In this document: piece after piece, positions 26,407 to 33,282 of the stretch | Layout of the letters: the number at the start of each line of letters is the position of its first letter | How positions within the stretch are numbered: the stretch's first letter is position 1 | Source: Leptospira interrogans serovar Manilae | Lineage (GTDB): Bacteria; Spirochaetota; Leptospiria; Leptospirales; Leptospiraceae | DNA length: 42,498 nucleotides | Direction of reading: 5' to 3' | Assembly: GCA_945887855.1 (NCBI GenBank) | Contig: CAMCZP010000020.1 | Location: 1 to 42,498 of the forward strand | Program-made: the position numbers and the translations under genes | Notes under the pieces: generated by a model | Database searches by the model: none | Told to the model about the DNA's origin: nothing | What the model saw: only the letters and a program-made list of their open reading frames with translations

Positions 26407-27036
26407 ATGAATTTAAATACTAGAAGACAAATAATCAGAGAAGTTAGAAAAAATAACATAGAAGCAATCCATACATATTGTCAAATAATTTATAAGGTTT
26501 TAAAATCTATTATAGAATTAGAAAGTAAAAATCTATTCTATCGTTATCAACATAGATTTCCATCAGTGAATCCAATAGATTTTGAATGTTTACTCTTTAA
26601 TGAAATTTGCTCAAATGCAATTAAAAATGAAGTCTGTCATAATTATTTTGAGCAATCGCAATATTTTGATCAATTCGAAAATCTTATTTCTAATATTTGT
26701 CATGATACCAAATTTAAATTGATAGAAAAATGGATGAGAAAAAGCACTAAAGAGTTTCAGTTAGAAATAAATAGATTTAGGTATTTAGAGTATTCATCCA
26801 ATTCCAGAGAAGAGTACCAAGAACTAACTGAAAATAGGGAGATATATGAAATAATTCTCCAAGAAATCTCAAAATTTGAATTTTCAAATAAAAAAAATGT
26901 TCTTGAATTATGGATCGAGAAAGTTAAAGTTCATAGTATATCTAGGATTTTAAATATTAATCAGGGTACTGTCTCGGCTTATATTGCTGAATTTGAAAAA
27001 CATCTCAAAATAGTATTTAGAGAAAGAGGTTTTTAG
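26407..27036 (+). CDS. Sigma-factor-like DNA-binding protein (divergent)
   Basis: About 209 residues. ATG at 26407 is chosen because GGAG lies nine bases upstream; an in-frame GTG at 26392 is the alternative. The C-terminal 45 residues look like a sigma-70 region 4/helix-turn-helix unit: KNVLELWIEKVKVHSISRI, then LNINQGTVSAYIAEFEKHL. The N-terminal part is helical and rich in charged and aromatic residues; its region-2 homology is weak, so it may be a divergent ECF-type sigma or another HTH regulator. Two bases separate it from an unknown protein gene that could encode its regulator. A DinB-fold gene follows. A hairpin with a T run lies in the leader. Confidence 0.5.
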   Translation: MNLNTRRQIIREVRKNNIEAIHTYCQIIYKVLKSIIELESKNLFYRYQHRFPSVNPIDFECLLFNEICSNAIKNEVCHNYFEQSQYFDQFENLISNICHDTKFKLIEKWMRKSTKEFQLEINRFRYLEYSSNSREEYQELTENREIYEIILQEISKFEFSNKKNVLELWIEKVKVHSISRILNINQGTVSAYIAEFEKHLKIVFRERGF

Positions 27037-27038
27037 AA

Positions 27039-27617
27039 ATGGATTATAAACATGATAAAAATCCCAAAAAAAATTCAAGACTCAACTACTTTAAACATTT
27101 AAAAGAGAACAAAAAAGAATTAGAGCATTTTTTTTCTCTCAATCGAAAGTTTCGAGAAGATAAGTCAATAATTGATAGTGATACATATATTAATAATATA
27201 TCACATTATCTAAATTCTGAACTTAGTTTAGAATATGCAGTAATTTTAAGTATATACAAATATGAAGATCATTTAGAAATAGATAGAAGTGATTTAGGTA
27301 AAACAAGTTCTTTCCTGTGGGGGCAATTACATCAGGAAATCTTAGAACTATTTTCAATGGTAAAAATTGATACTAACTGGAATGTCTTATCTAGTAGTAC
27401 ACAGTATATAGACCTAAAACTAAGCGCCATTTCTGAATCTAATAAATATTTTTTAAATTTCAGAAAAAAAGAATCACCTTCACCAGTAGAGTTTTCAATC
27501 ACTGTTCCAACAGAACTCAACTTAAAACTTTCTTGGAATGATGATTATTGTCTGGATTTAAAAAGTCCTTATGGAGAAATTCTCTCTATTTGGTTTTGCA
27601 CTAGAGATTATACATAA
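27039..27617 (+). CDS. Unknown protein co-encoded with the sigma-like protein
   Basis: A 192-residue protein I do not recognise. It has no signal peptide or membrane helix and is therefore probably cytosolic. The N-terminal half is basic and helical (KNSRLNYFKHLKENKKELE). The C-terminal half is strand-rich, ending LSWNDDYCLDLKSPYGEILS. It starts two bases after the sigma-like gene stop and ends 18 bp before the DinB gene, so the three are probably one operon. Its position would suit a soluble anti-sigma or co-regulator, but there is no motif evidence for this. Confidence 0.6.
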   Translation: MDYKHDKNPKKNSRLNYFKHLKENKKELEHFFSLNRKFREDKSIIDSDTYINNISHYLNSELSLEYAVILSIYKYEDHLEIDRSDLGKTSSFLWGQLHQEILELFSMVKIDTNWNVLSSSTQYIDLKLSAISESNKYFLNFRKKESPSPVEFSITVPTELNLKLSWNDDYCLDLKSPYGEILSIWFCTRDYT

Positions 27618-27635
27618 AGTCTTCGGAGGATTTTA

Positions 27636-28130
27636 ATGATATCCACAGAAATCGAAATATTACTTTCTCAACATAAATTTATTCGTACCAGATTTCTCCA
27701 GCTTTTACAAGAAATTGAAAATTCTGGAAAAGAAAAGGAAGCACTTCATTTTCAGATTTCACAAGGAACTTCCAAACGTGCACATATAGGTTGGCAAATG
27801 CTTCATGTTGCTGCAACATTCGATAGATACATTCACTTTAGAATCTTAGAAAAAGATGTACTGGATAAAAAATTAATTGAAAACTATGGGTTTGGAAGCA
27901 AGCCAGATCCACTTCTCTTAACTTCCTCCGAGGAAATCAGATCTAAACTTTTAGAATTTACGAATATCTACTATGATTATTTCAGTCACTTACATCTAGA
28001 ATCCCTAGATGTGCCTCCTCATCCAAGATTTGATAGAACATATAAAGAAATTTTATTTCTCATGAATTGGCATGAAGCTGAGCATAACGGACAATGCCAA
28101 ATTATTTGGAATACCTTTAAATCTTTATAG
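27636..28130 (+). CDS. DinB-family four-helix metalloprotein
   Basis: A 164-residue protein with a DinB/YfiT-like four-helix fold. Likely metal ligands are His in GWQMLHVAATFDRYIHF near residue 53 and the late LMNWHEAEHNGQCQII motif, with HxxxH near residue 148. DinB-fold proteins include thiol-dependent S-transferases and enzymes of unknown function. A strong GGAGG lies seven bases before the ATG. It is the last gene in the apparent operon with the sigma-like gene, and a short hairpin with a six-T run follows. Confidence 0.8.
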   Translation: MISTEIEILLSQHKFIRTRFLQLLQEIENSGKEKEALHFQISQGTSKRAHIGWQMLHVAATFDRYIHFRILEKDVLDKKLIENYGFGSKPDPLLLTSSEEIRSKLLEFTNIYYDYFSHLHLESLDVPPHPRFDRTYKEILFLMNWHEAEHNGQCQIIWNTFKSL

Positions 28131-28152
28131 CATTTTGCAGGGATAGGCTATC

Positions 28153-28174
28153 TGACACCACTATGTCATTTTTT
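28153..28174 (+). terminator. Short hairpin with T run after the DinB gene
   Basis: TGACA (28153-28157) pairs with TGTCA (28164-28168) around CCACTA, followed by six T residues. It is 22 bp past the DinB stop. The stem is only five pairs, so this is a weak intrinsic terminator call. Confidence 0.4.
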
Positions 28175-28338
28175 GATTATCCATTTCTACCCATAGAAAT
28201 AAGATTATATAATTCTCTAGAATTTTTCTAATATACTAGAATATTTTTCCTATTTATTAGAAAAAATATTGAAAAGAAAAGTCTTTTAAAAAAGATAGAA
28301 TATAAATCAAATTCACTTCCGCTCTAAGGGTATAGAAA

Positions 28339-28815
28339 ATGAAAATAGGTAGATTTCCAGAAACAGTAAATGAAAACGCAGCAAGATTGGTAGCCTCTAT
28401 TATTTGTTGTCTTGCAGTGATAACCATTCTTCACCCAGCAATCTATACAATTCTTCCACTCCTCTATGGCTTTTCTGCTAGAGTTCTCTATGGACCTGAT
28501 TACTCACCAGCTGCTCAATTTGTTTTAAAAATGGTGATCCCTCTATTCAAAATAGAAAACAGACCAACTTCAGGAGCCCCTAAGCGTTTTGCACAATTTA
28601 TTGGATTTCTTTTCACTTTTACTGCAACCATACTTTTCTCTTTGAATTTGATTCTAGAATTTCAAATCGTTTTGAGCATATTAGTCTTTTTTGCCTTTTT
28701 GGAGTCCAGTCTGGGTTTTTGTGCAGGTTGCTTTGTGTTTTCTTATCTCATAAAATGGGGATTTGTCCCACAAGAAATATGTGAGAGATGTAACAATTTA
28801 GAGTATCACATCTGA
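28339..28815 (+). CDS. DUF4395 integral membrane protein
   Basis: A 158-residue membrane protein. It begins with FPETVNENAARLVASIICC, has a loop with RVLYGPDYSPAAQF and GAPKRFAQFIGF, and ends with FLESSLGFCAGCFVFSYLIKWG. This order of elements is typical of DUF4395, with four helices and the paired Cys in FCAGC. Related proteins are often near thioredoxin or rhodanese-type genes; none is adjacent here, so its role is unknown. AAGGG lies about nine bases before ATG. The last ten bases overlap the 3' end of the convergent kinase gene. Confidence 0.85.
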   Translation: MKIGRFPETVNENAARLVASIICCLAVITILHPAIYTILPLLYGFSARVLYGPDYSPAAQFVLKMVIPLFKIENRPTSGAPKRFAQFIGFLFTFTATILFSLNLILEFQIVLSILVFFAFLESSLGFCAGCFVFSYLIKWGFVPQEICERCNNLEYHI

Positions 28816-29777
28816 TCTTCCCATTTATTTTTCATATCACTTAAAAATAAATAAAGGGAATCAGGAAACTTACCTAGCTGAACAATTTCTATGAGATTGT
28901 TCAAGCAAATAGGGATACTTGCCTTGTACTTGGTATATCCTTTATCATTGAACATTACAAAATAAGTTCCTAAAGCTTTAAAGCTTCTCTGAAAAGCCTG
29001 TAAAAGATAGTACTCTCTAAATGTTTTCTTTTTTAAAGGAGTAGATTCTTTAAAGTAATTATAATATTTTTCTCGAATAGTTAGGGGCAATGGTTTATAT
29101 GCATCGTACAATATAGATACAATATCGTAGTATGGTGTGCCCATCATCATATCTTGAAAGTCTATCCATGCAAGTTCTCCATTGGATTGAATCATTATAT
29201 TTCTAGCATGATAGTCACGGTGACATATAACTTTATTGGGATATTTTGATAGCTCAGTATTACAGTCATCAATAAAATTTTTAACTTCTAAAGGTACTTC
29301 ATTTCCTAATTTTTGGTTATCTTTTAATCTTTCATAAGCTGTTATGGTATGATTGCTCTCAAAGCTAAGTTTAGTATAATCAAAGGATCTAGATTCTATT
29401 ATTGGTATTGGTTCTAAGTTTTGAAGTTTTATGACTAATTCTATCGACTCTTTTAGCCTGGTTTCATATTCACTTTCACTCAATAAAGTTAAATCATTTT
29501 CACCAACATCCGACTGAAGAATAATATTTAAATTTAAATCAAAATCAATTATTTCGGGAACTCTAAAATCAAATTTATTCAAAAAATTTTGTACTAATAA
29601 AAATGGATACTCTTCTGAAATAAATTTATCATCATAACAAAGAATTCTTTTATAATTTTCGTACTCTATTCGAAAGTATATTCTAGTAGATGCTTCTCTA
29701 GGAATCTCATAAATAGATTTTACTTTTTCTTTTTTATTTAGAAATTTTAATATTTCTTCATTTTCATCTAATTTCAT
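28806..29777 (-). CDS. AmgK-like sugar 1-kinase (aminoglycoside phosphotransferase family)
   Basis: A 323-residue APH-fold kinase. It carries PREASTRIYFRIEY near residue 26, matching the ASxRxYFR glycine-loop variant of COG3178/AmgK proteins. The catalytic loop is VICHRDYHARNIM near 184, the metal-binding loop is LAWIDFQDMMMGTPYYD near 204, and QAFQRSFKALGTY near 262 is also AmgK-like. AmgK phosphorylates the anomeric carbon of N-acetylmuramate or N-acetylglucosamine in cell-wall recycling. It begins three bases after the mtnC stop, so the two genes are co-transcribed. An alternative is a methylthioribose kinase role suggested by mtnC, since MtnK shares the fold, but the sequence motifs favour AmgK. 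Confidence 0.75.
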   Translation of the reverse strand: MKLDENEEILKFLNKKEKVKSIYEIPREASTRIYFRIEYENYKRILCYDDKFISEEYPFLLVQNFLNKFDFRVPEIIDFDLNLNIILQSDVGENDLTLLSESEYETRLKESIELVIKLQNLEPIPIIESRSFDYTKLSFESNHTITAYERLKDNQKLGNEVPLEVKNFIDDCNTELSKYPNKVICHRDYHARNIMIQSNGELAWIDFQDMMMGTPYYDIVSILYDAYKPLPLTIREKYYNYFKESTPLKKKTFREYYLLQAFQRSFKALGTYFVMFNDKGYTKYKASIPICLNNLIEIVQLGKFPDSLYLFLSDMKNKWEDQM

Positions 29778-29780
29778 GGA

Positions 29781-30491
29781 TCATTCCCATTCTTTAAAGC
29801 TAATAATCTTAGTATAATTTTTTTGAGTGATGGGTGTATTTCCTTCTCTCATTAATATAAAGGGCGTAATATCAACTCCGGAAGACGCAAGTGCCTCTTC
29901 ATAAATATCAGTGAAAAATACTACTTCATTTGATTTTGCATTTAAATGATTTAAAATATTTAAATAACTCTTTTCCTCTCGCTTAGAACCAACCCCTGTA
30001 TCAAAATATTTTGAAATATACATAGATAAATCACCAAGGTTAGAATATTTAAATATAAGTTTTTGAGCTAGAATACTTCCAGATGAATAGATACAAATTT
30101 CATGATTATTATTTTTAATTGCTTTAAAAAAATCTAACGTATCACTATATATATTGCTTTTTATCTCACCTGATTCGTATCCATTCTTCCAGATTTCTCC
30201 TTGTAATTCTTTTAAGACAGGGCTTTTTCTATCCACATCAACTAAAAAAAATAAGTAATCTAAAAGAGAAGTTGTAGACTGGTCTAATTTTTGGGAATAG
30301 GAATTGGAACTAAGGTCTTGAGAATATTCAACAAACAACTTTTGATAAAGTTCTGTAGATAAAGGATTCTTTTCTAAAAATGGTTTCATGTTTTTCTTAG
30401 AATAGGGAAACAAAACTGTATGGACGAAACTTATTGGGGCTACAGTTCCTTCAATATCAAACAAAAAGTACTTATAATCATTTATTTTCAT
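29781..30491 (-). CDS. mtnC: Acireductone synthase (enolase-phosphatase E1)
   Basis: A 236-residue HAD-superfamily enzyme. It starts MKINDYKYFLFDIEGTVAPI, where DIEGT is the MtnC form of the DxDGT nucleophile motif, followed by SFVHTVLFPY as in other E1 enzymes. EICIYSSGSILAQKLIF near residue 118 is motif II and VVFFTDIYEEALA near 189 is motif IV. It enolises and dephosphorylates diketomethylthiopentyl 1-phosphate to acireductone in methionine salvage. The ATG at 30491 is preferred over longer forms because AAAAGG lies seven bases upstream and the HAD motif then starts at the usual distance. The kinase gene follows three bases later. Confidence 0.9.
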   Translation of the reverse strand: MKINDYKYFLFDIEGTVAPISFVHTVLFPYSKKNMKPFLEKNPLSTELYQKLFVEYSQDLSSNSYSQKLDQSTTSLLDYLFFLVDVDRKSPVLKELQGEIWKNGYESGEIKSNIYSDTLDFFKAIKNNNHEICIYSSGSILAQKLIFKYSNLGDLSMYISKYFDTGVGSKREEKSYLNILNHLNAKSNEVVFFTDIYEEALASSGVDITPFILMREGNTPITQKNYTKIISFKEWE

Positions 30492-30616
30492 TTTATAACC
30501 TTTTTCCCAACCTTTATTTGAAATCCCTAGTACCAAGAATAAAACTATTTTACCCTATAAAAAGTAGCTTGCACGGAAAGAGAATAAAATTAATATTTTA
30601 TGCGAGAGGAAGTTAT

Positions 30617-30946
30617 TTGAAAGTAGAATATTCTGTTCTGGAAACGATAGGAATTGTAAAGATAGAAGGCAATGTAAACCTCTATGAATTGCATATGATG
30701 AGGGATGCTTTTGAAGATTTCCAAGATAAGCCATTGACCAAAGTTATTTTGGATTTATCTGGGGTTGATTATATAGATTCCTCAGGAATTGGGCTCCTGA
30801 TAGCACAAGCAACAAAGTATAGGGATAAAAAGATTAAATTTTATTTAGCTTCTATTAACAAATCTATTGAGCATGTTTTTAAAGTTACATCCTTTGCCAA
30901 ATTATTTTTAAAGAGTGAAAGTCTTGATGACGCAATCAAAGAGTAG
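30617..30946 (+). CDS. STAS-domain anti-sigma factor antagonist
   Basis: A 109-residue single STAS domain. It begins LKVEYSVLETIGIVKIEGNV and carries VILDLSGVDYIDSSGIGLLI, with the conserved phosphorylatable Ser in DSSG near residue 54. Dephosphorylated STAS proteins bind anti-sigma kinases and free their sigma factors; SpoIIE-type phosphatases activate them. The start is TTG at 30617 with AGAGGA six bases upstream; the longer reading frame upstream lacks STAS homology. purB follows after nine bases, so it may share a transcript. The membrane PP2C phosphatase at 17.6 kb is a possible partner, but there is no direct link. Confidence 0.88.
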   Translation: MKVEYSVLETIGIVKIEGNVNLYELHMMRDAFEDFQDKPLTKVILDLSGVDYIDSSGIGLLIAQATKYRDKKIKFYLASINKSIEHVFKVTSFAKLFLKSESLDDAIKE

Positions 30947-30955
30947 AACAATATT

Positions 30956-32254
30956 ATGATAGATAGATATAGCAATCCAGAAATATCCAATATATGGACT
31001 CTGGAAAATAAATTTAAAATTTGGACTGAAATAGAAATTATAGCATGTGAAGTTAGATTTAAAAAAGGTGAAATACCAGAAGCCGATTTTAGAGATATTC
31101 AAACCAAAGCTAAGTTCGATGTAGAAGAAATTTTAGAACTAGAAAAAACACTCCAACATGATGTCATTGCATTTCTAACAAACTTGGGTTCATATATAGG
31201 TCCTGCATCTCGCCATGTGCATTTTGGACTAACATCTTCAGATATAGGTGATACAGCTCTATGTGTACAGATGGTTCAAGCAATTGATATTATAATAAAT
31301 AGAACTAAAGAAGTGATACAAATAGCAAAAGAAAAAGCTATTGAATATAAAAAAACTCCCTGTATAGGAAGATCTCATGGTATCCATGCAGAACCAATGA
31401 CTTTGGGATTAAAGTTTGCACTGTTTTACTCTGAAATGCTACGCAATTTAGAAAGACTAGAACAGGCAAAAGTGGAAATTGGAGTGGGCAAGTTTTCAGG
31501 AGCGGTTGGTACATTTTCCAACACCGATCCAGAAGTAGAAGAGTACGTCTGTGAGCAAATGGGGCTGAAAGTAGATCCAATTACCACACAGGTAATCACA
31601 AGAGATAGACATGCCTTTTATATGAGTGTGCTGGGGATAGTAGCATCTAGCTTAGATCGTTTTGCTACGGAAATCCGTCTTCTTCAAAAAACGGAAGGAC
31701 GTGAAGTTGAAGAACCATTTGGCAAAGGCCAAAAGGGATCTTCCGCTATGCCCCATAAGAGAAATCCTGTAATCTGTGAGAGAATCTGTGGAATTGCGAG
31801 AGTCATACGATCCAATGTATCTGTTGCTTATCAAAATATGCCACTCTGGCACGAGAGAGACATCTCTCACTCCTCTGCAGAACGTATCATTCTTCCTGAT
31901 AGCACTATAGCTCTGGAGTATATATTAGATAAAATGAAATTTGTGATAAAGAATTTGCACATATACCCGGAAGCATCACTCAGAGTTCTTGGTACTACCA
32001 GGGGATTGTTTTTCTCTCAAAAAGCTATGCTTGGTCTCATCAATCCTGGTGGAATGAGTCGTGAACAGGCTTACGAAAAAATACAATCTCATGCCATGGC
32101 CGTTTGGGCTGACCAAAGTGAGAGTTTACTTGGTAGACTGGAAAAAGATCCAGAAGTAAGCTCTGTCCTAAGCCCATCTCAATTGAAGGATATTTTTTCC
32201 ATTGAGCCTTATTTGAAAAACATAGATTCTATATATAGGAGGTTAGGACTTTGA
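30956..32254 (+). CDS. purB: Adenylosuccinate lyase
   Basis: A 432-residue fumarase/aspartase-superfamily enzyme. Hallmarks are the N-terminal RYSNPEISNIWTLENKFKIW, HFGLTSSDIGDTALC near residue 89, CIGRSHGIHAEPMTLGLKFA near 139 with the catalytic His, and the signature KGSSAMPHKRNPV near 261. It splits SAICAR and adenylosuccinate in purine synthesis. Length is normal for the bacterial short form. Its last four bases overlap the TTG start of sixA, and the sixA Shine-Dalgarno AGGAGG lies inside purB, which couples their translation. Confidence 0.96.
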   Translation: MIDRYSNPEISNIWTLENKFKIWTEIEIIACEVRFKKGEIPEADFRDIQTKAKFDVEEILELEKTLQHDVIAFLTNLGSYIGPASRHVHFGLTSSDIGDTALCVQMVQAIDIIINRTKEVIQIAKEKAIEYKKTPCIGRSHGIHAEPMTLGLKFALFYSEMLRNLERLEQAKVEIGVGKFSGAVGTFSNTDPEVEEYVCEQMGLKVDPITTQVITRDRHAFYMSVLGIVASSLDRFATEIRLLQKTEGREVEEPFGKGQKGSSAMPHKRNPVICERICGIARVIRSNVSVAYQNMPLWHERDISHSSAERIILPDSTIALEYILDKMKFVIKNLHIYPEASLRVLGTTRGLFFSQKAMLGLINPGGMSREQAYEKIQSHAMAVWADQSESLLGRLEKDPEVSSVLSPSQLKDIFSIEPYLKNIDSIYRRLGL

Positions 32255-32760
32255 AAACTATTTATTTTGTAAGACATGCAAAGTCCGACTGGGATTCCCC
32301 CTTCTCAACAGATCATGAGAGGGGCTTAAGCACTAGAGGATTTCGAAATGCAAATTCTCTTCGTAAATTTTTTAGATCAAGAGGAACGAAGATTGATGCT
32401 GCTTTTATATCCGATGCAGCTAGGTCACAGGAAACTTTTCGGATTATAAATAAATCATCACTTCTCACAAAAAATGTAAATATTTTATCTGAGCTCTATG
32501 ATGCTGACCAAGAGGTGTTCATTCAAAATATCCACAAACTTCCAGATATAATACATTCTGTGCTATTTGTAGGACATAACCCTGAGATAGAATCTGTGAT
32601 CAATTTGCTTCTAGGTATAAAAGGATCTATTTTCACAAAGTTTTCAACTTCAGCTCTTGCTATTCTATCTTTTGATACAAATGATTGGAATAAAATACAT
32701 TCAGAAGTCAAAGGAACGCTAACACTTCACTGGGTTCCTTCTAAAATCGAAAAAAGATGA
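32251..32760 (+). CDS. sixA: Phosphohistidine phosphatase SixA-like histidine phosphatase
   Basis: A 169-residue histidine phosphatase. It starts KTIYFVRHAKSDWD, with the RHAKS form of the RHG motif that marks SixA, followed by HERGLSTRGFRNANSL. The second catalytic His is in VLFVGHNPEIESV near residue 109. In E. coli SixA acts on phosphohistidine in signalling/PTS proteins; the local target is unknown. The start is TTG, overlapping the purB stop (TTGA), with a perfect AGGAGG eight bases upstream. Its stop overlaps the ATG of hpt (ATGA). The setting between two purine genes is notable. Confidence 0.88.
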   Translation: MKTIYFVRHAKSDWDSPFSTDHERGLSTRGFRNANSLRKFFRSRGTKIDAAFISDAARSQETFRIINKSSLLTKNVNILSELYDADQEVFIQNIHKLPDIIHSVLFVGHNPEIESVINLLLGIKGSIFTKFSTSALAILSFDTNDWNKIHSEVKGTLTLHWVPSKIEKR

Positions 32761-33269
32761 GAGTTCTACTATCTGAATCAGAAATTCAGACAAGGGTTAA
32801 AGAATTAGGAAATTCCATTAGCAAAGACTTTGCAGGTAAAGATATACTGTTATTAGGTATACTCAAAGGAAGTTTTCTTTTTTTAGCAGATTTGGCTAGA
32901 TGCATAGATTGTAATACAGAGATTCAATTTCTTCAGGCAACAAGCTATGGAGCATCCACTAAATCATCAGGACATGTAAATCTTTTTTATGATGAAAATA
33001 TCATGTTCCAAAAAAAACATTTAATTGTTGTAGAGGATATCATTGATACAGGGCTAACTCTTCAAAGCTTGCTAGAGGAACTTGGCAAAAAAAATCCTCT
33101 CTCCATTTCTATATGTTCTCTCCTTTTAAAAAAAGGAAAGACTATCAATACCAACGCAAAACTTTATCATGGTTTTGAAATTGAAGATCATTTTGTTGTA
33201 GGATATGGATTAGATTACAATGAAAAGTACAGAAATCTTCGTGATATTTTCGTACTAAATCATCAATAA
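32757..33269 (+). CDS. hpt: Hypoxanthine-guanine phosphoribosyltransferase
   Basis: A 170-residue type I phosphoribosyltransferase. The PRPP loop is LIVVEDIIDTGLTLQSLL near residue 84, and LLGILKGSFLFLADLARCI near 31 is the family's N-terminal strand-loop. The C-terminal hood has HFVVGYGLDYNEKYRNL near 146. These match HPRT, which salvages hypoxanthine and guanine to IMP and GMP. It overlaps sixA by four bases, and the peptidase gene follows after 13 bp. It complements purB in the same apparent operon. Confidence 0.93.
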   Translation: MRVLLSESEIQTRVKELGNSISKDFAGKDILLLGILKGSFLFLADLARCIDCNTEIQFLQATSYGASTKSSGHVNLFYDENIMFQKKHLIVVEDIIDTGLTLQSLLEELGKKNPLSISICSLLLKKGKTINTNAKLYHGFEIEDHFVVGYGLDYNEKYRNLRDIFVLNHQ

Positions 33270-33282
33270 AAGGACAGACATT

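Noticed and set aside
28131..28180. TTTTGCAGG followed by GTCAT, like the right end of the MITE-like element
   Set aside because: The rest of the element is missing and TTTTTGCAGG also occurs inside several coding regions, so the match is probably chance.
30434..30616. N-terminal extension of the STAS gene
   Set aside because: No STAS homology, overlaps the mtnC start region, and the TTG at 30617 has a good Shine-Dalgarno.
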